From Microbulbifer sp. THAF38 (lineage in GTDB: Bacteria > Pseudomonadota > Gammaproteobacteria > Pseudomonadales > Cellvibrionaceae), in NCBI RefSeq assembly GCF_009363535.1, contig NZ_CP045369.1:3607001-3671000 (forward strand): a DNA stretch of 64,000 nt, given 5' to 3'. Numbering within the stretch: position 1 is the stretch's first letter; the number at the start of each line of letters is the position of its first letter. Position numbers and translations under genes: made by a program. This document shows positions 57,291 to 64,000 of the stretch, in pieces. Under the pieces are notes generated by a model. The model did no database searches and was not told where the DNA came from. It saw only the letters and a list, made by a program, of their open reading frames with translations.

Positions 57291-57788
57291 TAGAAGCAAA
57301 GATTTTTTCGACACACTTATAAGTAAAAAGGATACAGCCTTGCCTGCAAACTCAACATCCAAAAACTGCCAATAGATGAGTTTAAAAATAGCTTTAAAAC
57401 GCCATGTATTTCTTCAGCCCACGGCACAAAAAACAAGCAGCCGACAATAGTGTTGCAGCCTAATAAAAACACTTCCGACTCAAACTGCAGGCCCCTTGCC
57501 TCACCGCAATACTCCACCTCCCCCCTCTAGCGCATTATCATTTTTGACTCACTAGAGAGATAAGCGCCCATTGACATCCAAAATTTACTCCATCGCCACT
57601 CGCACCACAAAGTAAAAATCCCGCACCCTAATGCCCGCACCCCTTACAGTAAGACTATAATTTTCCCCTTAATGAAAAGGGAAAAATTATCTACTCAATA
57701 GCGCGATCTTTTACAAAAATGTAGCGGAAATATTCACTAAACTTGGCACACCGCGGCAACACACAACCAGCACAGAAAATTCAACATC
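57291..57788. other. Divergent intergenic region upstream of the synthetase-like operon
   Basis: About 500 bp with no gene. An imperfect hairpin at 57657-57690 (ATAATTTTCCCCTT, loop AATG, AAAAGGGAAAAATTAT) lies 99 bp before the first gene and could be part of its leader. Confidence 0.45.
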
Positions 57789-58850
57789 GTGTCGCAAAAT
57801 ATTTTTCTTTATGGAGCCGGGAAATTGGACACCGACAACCGTATAAATAGCTGGCAACCACCAGCGTTAGCGGACCCAGCCAGATATTTAAAGCTGACAG
57901 AGAACCCCTGGTTTAACCTATTGGTAGATCTGCAAGACATCATCACCCGAGAAACTGCAGCATTCTGGAAAAAACGGAGCATTGGAACCGTTCACCTGCC
58001 AGTGACCACGGGAAGCATCTCGAGCCCAAATGGATTGGGCAGCGATTCAATGCCTGTTCGCATTCAAATGGACGGCCATGAAACTTATTTGGCCGACTCT
58101 ATGCAGTTCCACCTGGAGCTGTGCTGTCGAATGAAGCCTCAGGGGGTTTATTATTTGATGCCCTCTTTCCGCGGAGAGGACTGGGATACCACGCATTTAT
58201 GTCAATTTATGCACAGCGAAGTAGAAATAAACGGCGGACTGCACGATGCCATGGCCCTAGCCGAGAGCTATATCCGCTCACTCTGTAACGCTATCCTCGC
58301 TGAACAGGCAGAACCTGTTCTGAATGCCGCCGGCAACTTAAGTCACCTAGAGGAATTAGCCTCAGGCAAGTTGGAATTCAAAGAGATTACATTCGATAAA
58401 GCTGCCGATCTACTTCGCGAAAAGCCTGGCTTGATACAGTCAACCAAATACGGTCGACATTTAACTCGAGAGGGGGAGAGGGAACTGATTAAAACCATCG
58501 GGCCTTTTGTCTGGGTTACTAAATGGGATCACGGTGTTGTTCCTTTTTATCAGGCGCTAGATAAAGATGGACACAAAGCGCTAAACGCTGATCTCCTATT
58601 CGGCTGTGGAGAGGTAATAGGTTGCGGTGAACGACATATCGATCACTTGGCCACACTCGAAGCCATGCAGGCCCACGGCATAAATCCAGAGCTTTATGAA
58701 TGGTATACAAATATGAAGCAACAATGTCCAAAGCGAACGGCTGGATTTGGTATGGGCGTGGAACGGTTTCTTATGTGGGTCCTCAATCATGACGATATTC
58801 GTGATCTTCAGATCTTACCCCGTCGAAACGGATTCGAATTGACGCCATGA
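57789..58850 (+). CDS. Asparaginyl-tRNA-synthetase-like catalytic core, no anticodon domain
   Basis: 353 aa of class II synthetase fold, AsnRS/AspRS subgroup. Motif 2 is SFRGEDWDTTHLCQFMHSEV (residues 127-146), with Arg128 and Glu130. DLLFGCGEVIGCGERHIDH (269-287) matches the AsnRS metal/ATP segment GEiiGGSqRE. Motif 3 is GFGMGVERFLMWVLNHDDIR (319-338) with Arg326. The N-terminal OB-fold anticodon domain of real AsnRS is absent; the first 40 residues do not replace it. It is therefore unlikely to charge tRNA normally. It may form aspartyl- or asparaginyl-adenylate, or make asparagine, as the archaeal AsnRS-related asparagine synthetase does. It starts at GTG with a weak ribosome site, and the next gene overlaps it (ATGA). 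Confidence 0.85.
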   Translation: MSQNIFLYGAGKLDTDNRINSWQPPALADPARYLKLTENPWFNLLVDLQDIITRETAAFWKKRSIGTVHLPVTTGSISSPNGLGSDSMPVRIQMDGHETYLADSMQFHLELCCRMKPQGVYYLMPSFRGEDWDTTHLCQFMHSEVEINGGLHDAMALAESYIRSLCNAILAEQAEPVLNAAGNLSHLEELASGKLEFKEITFDKAADLLREKPGLIQSTKYGRHLTREGERELIKTIGPFVWVTKWDHGVVPFYQALDKDGHKALNADLLFGCGEVIGCGERHIDHLATLEAMQAHGINPELYEWYTNMKQQCPKRTAGFGMGVERFLMWVLNHDDIRDLQILPRRNGFELTP

Positions 58851-59737
58851 ATTCACTGGATAACCAATCTCCAATTGGTAAAACCCTAGATCACAGCGAC
58901 AACTTTACCTCGGAAAACAATACCCAAAAAATCCCGAAGCACTTACGCCCTATGTTTTTATTTGTAAATTCATGGATTGAGGAACAGGAGGGGCCGTTAA
59001 CGGTATCTATTGGTGGAAGTATTGCTTCCTGTGAGGCCGATGTTTTTAGCGATCTAGACTTTACATTTATATTCTCCTCTAATCATGCACGCGATCTGGC
59101 CAAGATTCACTTCGAGCAATCTCTTAACAGACATTTTTCAATTTCAGTATCCTTTACCGCAGAACACGCAGGACTACCCAACCTACTTGTGTTCTACTCA
59201 ACAGATAGCAACTGGGTAGTAAAGCTCGATGTGAGTTTTGAGACTTGCGTTGGGCCTCATTATTCCATTCCCGCGCCACAAATTTTCTTGCGCAAGGATA
59301 TACCGGTCCAACTCAGCAAAAAAAATTACAACACCCCATTATCTGTGGAATATATATTGCGACGCTACTGCGGGTGGCTTTGGTTTACTCATACGAAAAT
59401 CAAACGTGGTGAATATTTAGCCGCATGTGACTCCCTCGCTTTCACACGTAAACACGCAATTGTTCCATTAATCCAAATGGCCACGGGTACCAATTTACAA
59501 GGCGATAGGAGATTGGAAGAGCGATTACCCACTAGTTGGGTGGAGCAACTTCACCAGTCGCACCCCACAAGGCTTACGGAAGAAGATCTTCAGTCCAGCC
59601 AATTGACTCTTCATCAAATTTTCTTACGCGCACTTAAAGGAGCCAGACAGAATCACTTACTTATTAAAAACCCGCAGTACAAAAAAATTATCGATATTTT
59701 ACGGCAGCAAGGATTATCCCTTGACTGGCCAAACTAA
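58847..59737 (+). CDS. Pol-beta-type nucleotidyltransferase
   Basis: 296 aa. Residues 54-75 (SIGGSIASCEADVFSDLDFT) give the G-S ... D-x-D motif with Asp69 and Asp71; Asp128 in VVKLDVSFE is the probable third carboxylate. The C-terminal half is helical, with YILRRYCGWLWFTHTKIKRG, as in aminoglycoside adenylyltransferases and related MNT enzymes that transfer AMP to small molecules or proteins. No signal peptide. It overlaps the previous gene by four bases (ATGA), so the two are translationally coupled. The substrate is unknown; resistance to an aminoglycoside is possible but less likely in this context. Confidence 0.8.
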   Translation: MNSLDNQSPIGKTLDHSDNFTSENNTQKIPKHLRPMFLFVNSWIEEQEGPLTVSIGGSIASCEADVFSDLDFTFIFSSNHARDLAKIHFEQSLNRHFSISVSFTAEHAGLPNLLVFYSTDSNWVVKLDVSFETCVGPHYSIPAPQIFLRKDIPVQLSKKNYNTPLSVEYILRRYCGWLWFTHTKIKRGEYLAACDSLAFTRKHAIVPLIQMATGTNLQGDRRLEERLPTSWVEQLHQSHPTRLTEEDLQSSQLTLHQIFLRALKGARQNHLLIKNPQYKKIIDILRQQGLSLDWPN

Positions 59738-59779
59738 GATCTGCGGTACCCAACCCATGCCGTCACTTGTGTTGATAAT

Positions 59780-60787
59780 ATGACTATTGCGTTTCGCCCT
59801 CGTCTCACACCTGGAAAGGCAATCGCTGTTTTCTCACCGTCTTCCAATGCGGCTAGCAAATACCCAATCCGCTTGCAACAAGGTATTAAGTCCCTAGGTG
59901 CCGCGCTGAATGTCGAGGTTGTACTACCCGCACAAGTCACTTACTCAACGGGATTTACCGCCGGGAGTGCAGCACAACGCACACAAGTCCTAGAGGATTT
60001 ATTACTGGACGACTCTGTTACAGCGATCATTTGTGCAATCGGTGGTTTTAATTCAGCAGAGATATTAGAGCACCTGGATGCAGAGGTCGTTCGCCGTCAC
60101 CCTAAAGTGGTTGTTGGCAATAGTGACGCCTCCGCCCTACTCCTGGGCATCTACGCAATGGGTGGCTGGATCACCTACTTTGGCCCAGCAGTTTTACCGC
60201 AGTTCGGTGAATACCCTGATCCATTCCCTTTCACAGTTCACAACTTGCAAGCCGTTATATCCAATGAAACCGACCTTACGGAATTAGGTGATCCAAGAGC
60301 GTGGACTCAGGAATTTGCAGACTGGGGAAAGAATCCCCGTCAGCGACACTTGAAGACAGAAGGTAGTCAGCGGACTGTTTATCGAACAGGTAGTGGGAGT
60401 GGCATATTATTTGGTGGGAACATTGAAACACTCAATATGCTGATTGGAACTCCATACTTAAAGGTTCCAATGGATAGTATTTTTTTTTGGGAAGCACATG
60501 CTGAAGAGGCGCGCCTCGAACGAGTCCGACGGGCTTTAACTCACCTTCGCCAATCTGGTGTGTTCTCCCATGTTAGAGCCATGCTAATCGGCCGCTCCCC
60601 CCGATGTACAGAAGTTGCGGGGCTAACCTTAAAGGACATCGTACTTGAAGCCTGTGAGGATTATGATTTTCCGATTATTGCCAACCTAAGTTTTGGCCAC
60701 ACAGATCCCATACTCACTCTGCCAATAGGAGCGGAAGCCTATGTTGTTGCAGAACAAAGGGAAGAGGCTCGTATCACCCTTGTCTAA
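59780..60787 (+). CDS. MccF-like S66 serine peptidase
   Basis: 335 aa of the S66 family (LD-carboxypeptidase / microcin C immunity MccF). Catalytic residues are Ser115 in VVGNSDASALL, Glu238 in FFWEAHAEEARLER and His307 in LSFGHTDP. RAWTQEFADW (173-182) resembles the tryptophan-containing segment that MccF uses to stack on the nucleotide, which plain LdcA lacks. MccF cleaves the amide between aspartate and the nucleotide in processed microcin C. It starts 42 bp after the nucleotidyltransferase gene. An LdcA role in wall recycling is the alternative, but no recycling genes are near. Confidence 0.88.
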   Translation: MTIAFRPRLTPGKAIAVFSPSSNAASKYPIRLQQGIKSLGAALNVEVVLPAQVTYSTGFTAGSAAQRTQVLEDLLLDDSVTAIICAIGGFNSAEILEHLDAEVVRRHPKVVVGNSDASALLLGIYAMGGWITYFGPAVLPQFGEYPDPFPFTVHNLQAVISNETDLTELGDPRAWTQEFADWGKNPRQRHLKTEGSQRTVYRTGSGSGILFGGNIETLNMLIGTPYLKVPMDSIFFWEAHAEEARLERVRRALTHLRQSGVFSHVRAMLIGRSPRCTEVAGLTLKDIVLEACEDYDFPIIANLSFGHTDPILTLPIGAEAYVVAEQREEARITLV

Positions 60788-61244
60788 TCTATCCTCTAAA
60801 CAATCAGACTGCCCCTGTGGATATTGCTTTAACAGTTCAGAGGAAAAATCGCTGTTTACTGTATTCAAGAATGACTATGCAATTGCGATGGTACCAGAGC
60901 GACCCAGAATTCCAGGCAATGTGGTAATTATCCCCTATATTTATCACACTGACTTTACCTCTCTGAGCAAAAAGGAGTTTCACGGACTATTTCTCTGTGT
61001 CCGCGAAGCCACACTAGCGGTGGAAAGAGTTTATGACCCTGACGGCACAAATGTATGGTGTGACTGGGGTGATATCACAGGCCGATCTTATCAGCACTTG
61101 GTCTGGGAAATTGTGCCGAGAAATGATCGTAAGGAAGGCAGAAAATATCGCTATAAAGATATTCATTTGTGCCCCAAATGGACACAAGCACAACGTGCAG
61201 AAGAGGCAACACGGCTGAGAGAGGCCCTTCATCACTCAAGTTAA
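60741..61244 (+). CDS. HIT-family protein with degenerate histidine triad
   Basis: 167 aa. An N-terminal CPCGYC (24-29) zinc-type cluster is followed by the HIT core FKNDYAIAMVPERPRIPGNV, ending YQHLVWEIVPR (117-127). In place of the canonical H-x-H-x-H it has His119, Val121 and Glu123, so the usual nucleophilic middle histidine is missing. It probably binds nucleotides rather than cleaving them, or uses altered chemistry. The ATG at 60741 has GGAG upstream and lies 47 bases inside the peptidase gene; a TTG at 60780 is an alternative start. Confidence 0.8.
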   Translation: MLLQNKGKRLVSPLSNLSSKQSDCPCGYCFNSSEEKSLFTVFKNDYAIAMVPERPRIPGNVVIIPYIYHTDFTSLSKKEFHGLFLCVREATLAVERVYDPDGTNVWCDWGDITGRSYQHLVWEIVPRNDRKEGRKYRYKDIHLCPKWTQAQRAEEATRLREALHHSS

Positions 61245-61383
61245 TTTCTATACTTTTTTTAAATTTCAGAATAGCTCCTCGGTGTCTTTGGCTGTCAGTC
61301 TGGCTCGCAAAGAGGCTCAGCAGAGAAATCATGGATCGATTATTTGGTTACTCTAACTTACAACAATCTGCGTTGAGTTTATT

Positions 61384-61827
61384 GTGCCTTACACATTTCG
61401 AGTTCGAAGGCCTTGTCCATTATGCACTCTAATGCACTCCAATATCCCGCTGATTCAGGTCAGAAAGCATGCCTGCCTGGCAATCAATCCGCGACAACGC
61501 AGCAGAGGAGCACTACTGGTAATGCCTTTTGCTCACACTCACCATCTCACGGATTGTAATCCACAAGAGTTATCCGACATTAGTGATTTGACGCTAACTG
61601 GAATACATTTACTAAGGGAAACACTGGAACCTGACGGCATTCATACCTTCTGTAATTCCGGCATGGCAGCTGGACAGTCGGAAGATCACATGCATGTGCA
61701 AATCATTCCAAGATATGCTCAAGATCCATACTCTTTCGCACCCAGCGATGAAATACCTATTTCAAGCGACGATGAACTGATGAGCATTGCGATCAGTTTA
61801 CAGAGGGGCAAGGAGAAGGTTAAGTAA
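61384..61827 (+). CDS. HIT-family hydrolase with H-x-H-x-Q triad
   Basis: 147 aa. CPLC (11-14) near the N-terminus, GALLVMPFAHTHHLTD, and the catalytic segment QSEDHMHVQIIPRY with His102, His104 and Gln106. The middle histidine needed for nucleotidyl transfer is kept. HIT enzymes split nucleoside phosphoramidates and nucleotidyl-amino-acid bonds, and some protect producers of microcin-C-like compounds. The frame has only a GTG start at 61384 without a clear ribosome site, so its start is uncertain. It lies 139 bp after the first HIT gene. Confidence 0.72.
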   Translation: MPYTFRVRRPCPLCTLMHSNIPLIQVRKHACLAINPRQRSRGALLVMPFAHTHHLTDCNPQELSDISDLTLTGIHLLRETLEPDGIHTFCNSGMAAGQSEDHMHVQIIPRYAQDPYSFAPSDEIPISSDDELMSIAISLQRGKEKVK

Positions 61828-61842
61828 TTCTACTATTCATTG

Positions 61843-61962
61843 CGGCGGCGATCTGGGCGAGCTCAACAAGGTCATTTTCTCTGAGGCACTGCACAAGGTG
61901 CTCGGCCCGATAAAACCCGGTTTGGCTACCACCTGCTGGAAATCACCGGCCGTCAGGACTGA
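61843..61962 (+). pseudogene. Truncated, frameshifted second copy of the ppiC 3' end
   Basis: 120 bases align with 56322-56469 of ppiC. The remnant begins CGGCGGCGATCTGGGCGAG and ends GGAAATCACCGGCCGTCAGG before TGA. It lacks 27 in-frame bases, removed between two CAAGG repeats, and one further base, which breaks the frame. Several scattered synonymous-type differences from the intact gene suggest an old or foreign copy. It has no start codon of its own. Confidence 0.85.
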
Positions 61963-61982
61963 CTCCCAGCGGGACAATCTGT

Positions 61983-62018
61983 CAATAAAAAGCCGGGCTA
62001 TTGCCCGGCTTTTTATTG
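61983..62018. terminator. Bidirectional Rho-independent terminator
   Basis: AAAAAGCCGGGC (61987-61998) and GCCCGGCTTTTT (62003-62014) with a TATT loop. It lies between the ppiC remnant and the stop of the convergent transporter gene, and may have been the original ppiC terminator before the block was inserted. Confidence 0.9.
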
Positions 62019-62039
62019 TTAGTTTTGTAGAGTGTCCCC

Positions 62040-64000
62040 TCAGGCCTTGGCCGCACCCTCTGGAATGTCTATCTCACCACTATCTACAGAACCGGCTCCC
62101 AGTGGCTTAACCATCACCAGCAGCAGTGGCAGTAACGTCAATGAGCCCAGCAGTGCCGCGGACATCGCCAAGGCGGTCAAGAGACCAAAGTAAATAGAAG
62201 GCACAAACTTGGACAGCGCCAAAATTGAGAAGCCGGCAATAATCGTGATGGCCGTGTAGAACATGGCACGGCCGATCGTGGCGTGGCTGCGATGCATGGT
62301 AGCCAGGTAATCGCCGTCTTTGGCAAACTCGGCGCGGAAGCGGTACAGATAGTGAATCGCGTGGTCCACACCAATTCCCACGGTAATCGCGGCGATAGTG
62401 ATCGTCATCATATCCAGCGGTATACCAGCGAGGCCCATACCACCAAGCACCACACAGGCCGCCAACATATTCGGCACCAGCGCGATAATGGCGATCGACA
62501 GAGAGCGGAACAACACCAGGAACATCAGCAAGATGCCCACAAACACCGCACCCAAGGTCAGGATCTGGGACTTAAACAGGCTCTGCAGCATATTGTTGTA
62601 AAGCACTAGCAGTCCTGTTTGGTGGATGTTTTCCGGCGCTATGCCCATCTCGTTATGCGCGTAATCGTAAATGCGCTCGATCAATTCACCACGGCGCAGA
62701 TTTGGATCTGTCTCCATCACCCTCAGGGTAATACGTGCCTGGTTGTGCTCTGCGGAGAGATAGGGATCTACCAATACACCGCGAATTTCCGGCGGCAGGC
62801 TGGTATTGGCCACTGCCAGTTCGAAATCATTCAGCTGGCCGCCTTTTAGATCCCGCGCCACCTTGTACAGGGTAGCCAGGGACTGCACCTTGCCAATCTC
62901 GGGTTGCTCTTCCAGGTAGTCGTGCAACTGCTCCAGCGTGGCGAGACCGGCTACGGTAAACCAGTAACTCTGCTGCGGGGCCGCTTCCTCACTGCCGAAG
63001 GGGTCTTCTTCGGAAGCGGCGAAGGGATCCTCCTCTAGCGCAAACGGATCGTCTTCCGCTTCCACGGCAAAGGGATCTTCCTCGCCCTCGAAGGCCACCG
63101 CCTCTTCTTCGGGTTTATCGAGGATGATATCCAGGGTTACAGTGCCGCCCAGGCGGCGGTCAATCACCAGCATCCCCTGATAAATTTCGGTGGAGTCATC
63201 GAAATAATCGATAAAGCGGTTTTCCACTTTGAGCTGAGACATGCCCACCACACTAACTACCGCAGCAATCAGGGAGACCCCCAGCACCACGAACTTATGG
63301 CGCTCGGCAAAGCTGGAGAAGCGCAGGGTGAAGGCATGAGAATTATCCTCACTCACTTTGCCCTGGCGCTTGGGCAGGATCATCAGAAAGCTGGGGATAA
63401 TCAGGAAGGACAACACCAGGGCCAGTGTGACACCCATCGTCATCATCCAACCAAAGTCGATCACTGGGCGAATGCCGCTCACCACCAGTGACACAAATGC
63501 AACGATAGTGGTCAAGGCCGTGTACAAACAGGGCTTGGCCATAAACCGCACTGTCTGCAGCACCAGTGTCTCACGGCTCCAGTCGGGGTTTTGCGCAATA
63601 TATTCGCGGTAGCGCACCGCTAAGTGGATGGTGATGGCCAGGGTGATAATCAACAGCAGAGCGACGAAGTTGGCGGAGATTACGGTCATACGCCAGTCGA
63701 GCCAACTGAGTAGGCCAAGAATCATCACTGCGGTGGTGACGCAGGTGAGCAGCGGTAACAGCACCCAACGGGGCTGACGGAAGATCAGTAACAGGGTAAG
63801 GATAATAAAGGCGAGGATGCCCAACCCGAACACCAGCAGATCGCTCTTGATAAACGAGATCATATCCGCGGTGATCATGGTGACACCGCCGAGGAAAAGC
63901 TCAGCGTCATCATCGTAACCGGCGAGAATTGCTCGCACCGTATCCACCCGCTGGTGGGCTTCCTGCTCTTGAACAGTGCGGTGTTCCAGGTAAACGGCAC
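62040..64000 (-). CDS. MMPL/RND-superfamily membrane protein, C-terminal part (5' end beyond window)
   Basis: An RND-type exporter of the MMPL group, cut by the right edge; the frame is open through 64000 and the GTG at 63947 is internal. More than 650 residues show two sets of membrane helices, with SSD-like blocks VALLLIITLAITIHLAVRYR and GVGVDHAIHYLYRFRAEFAK. A soluble loop between them contains an acidic low-complexity stretch with DPFA repeats (about 62985-63090). Such proteins move lipids or hydrophobic compounds. It ends near EIDIPEGAAKA. Confidence 0.9.
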   Translation of the reverse strand, partial: AVYLEHRTVQEQEAHQRVDTVRAILAGYDDDAELFLGGVTMITADMISFIKSDLLVFGLGILAFIILTLLLIFRQPRWVLLPLLTCVTTAVMILGLLSWLDWRMTVISANFVALLLIITLAITIHLAVRYREYIAQNPDWSRETLVLQTVRFMAKPCLYTALTTIVAFVSLVVSGIRPVIDFGWMMTMGVTLALVLSFLIIPSFLMILPKRQGKVSEDNSHAFTLRFSSFAERHKFVVLGVSLIAAVVSVVGMSQLKVENRFIDYFDDSTEIYQGMLVIDRRLGGTVTLDIILDKPEEEAVAFEGEEDPFAVEAEDDPFALEEDPFAASEEDPFGSEEAAPQQSYWFTVAGLATLEQLHDYLEEQPEIGKVQSLATLYKVARDLKGGQLNDFELAVANTSLPPEIRGVLVDPYLSAEHNQARITLRVMETDPNLRRGELIERIYDYAHNEMGIAPENIHQTGLLVLYNNMLQSLFKSQILTLGAVFVGILLMFLVLFRSLSIAIIALVPNMLAACVVLGGMGLAGIPLDMMTITIAAITVGIGVDHAIHYLYRFRAEFAKDGDYLATMHRSHATIGRAMFYTAITIIAGFSILALSKFVPSIYFGLLTALAMSAALLGSLTLLPLLLVMVKPLGAGSVDSGEIDIPEGAAKA

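Noticed and set aside
1..64000. CRISPR array, rRNA or complete tRNA genes
   Set aside because: I looked for regularly spaced repeats and tRNA/rRNA signatures and found none; only one tRNA-like 18-base fragment at 56500.

Overview
The window reads as chromosomal DNA of a marine-type gammaproteobacterium, probably in or near Cellvibrionales (Microbulbifer-like). This is inferred from the housekeeping cluster order, the protein family make-up and the moderate GC content; no 16S gene is present to confirm it. Both ends cut genes: holA (DNA polymerase III delta) on the left and an MMPL/RND-type membrane protein on the right.

Layout. 0-0.6 kb: 3' part of holA. 0.7-5.2 kb: a complete curli operon on the minus strand, collinear in the order csgD-like, csgE, csgF, csgG, csgB, csgA, with an unusually long CsgA. 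5.9-7.5 kb: an AidB-type acyl-CoA dehydrogenase. 7.66-10.27 kb: a scar zone with an intact IS5-family element (TTAA target duplication), a decayed TonB-dependent receptor and a decayed hemopexin-repeat gene. 10.3-16 kb: short-chain dehydrogenase, Orn/Lys/Arg decarboxylase, NUDIX hydrolase, outer-membrane phospholipase A and one unknown gene. 16.6-17.5 kb: a protein with endonuclease/exonuclease/phosphatase (EEP) motifs.

17.6-25 kb: an aerobactin-type siderophore operon (iucA-iucB-iucC-iucD, minus strand) with a divergent MFS exporter and a Fur-box-like site between them. No receptor gene is adjacent. 25-30 kb: acetyltransferase, small basic protein, beta-carbonic anhydrase, a two-rubredoxin/rubredoxin-reductase fusion, a flavin reductase and a glycerophosphodiester phosphodiesterase. 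30-43 kb: TonB-dependent receptor, secreted M28 aminopeptidase, lipoprotein, ArfB ribosome rescue factor, GDSL autotransporter esterase, acetyltransferase, DUF1540 protein and a long-chain acyl-CoA ligase.

43.6-56.5 kb: a conserved core cluster on the minus strand, read right to left: LON-domain protein, proA, nadD, rsfS, rlmH, mrdA, rodA, mltB, rlpA, dacA, ybeD, lipB, lipA (cell elongation, peptidoglycan, NAD and lipoate synthesis). ppiC follows on the plus strand.

56.5-61.96 kb is the most unusual part: an inserted block bounded on the left by intact ppiC and on the right by a frameshifted fragment of a second ppiC 3' end. It carries a DEDDh exonuclease and a tight plus-strand operon: an asparaginyl-tRNA-synthetase catalytic core without an anticodon domain, a pol-beta-type nucleotidyltransferase, an MccF-like S66 peptidase, and two HIT-family proteins, one with a broken triad. 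All these families act on aminoacyl-nucleotide or nucleotidyl chemistry. Two of them (MccF, HIT) are known self-immunity enzymes for microcin-C-type Trojan-horse antibiotics. I propose an uncharacterised system that makes, modifies or destroys aminoacyl nucleotides. This is inference from gene content.
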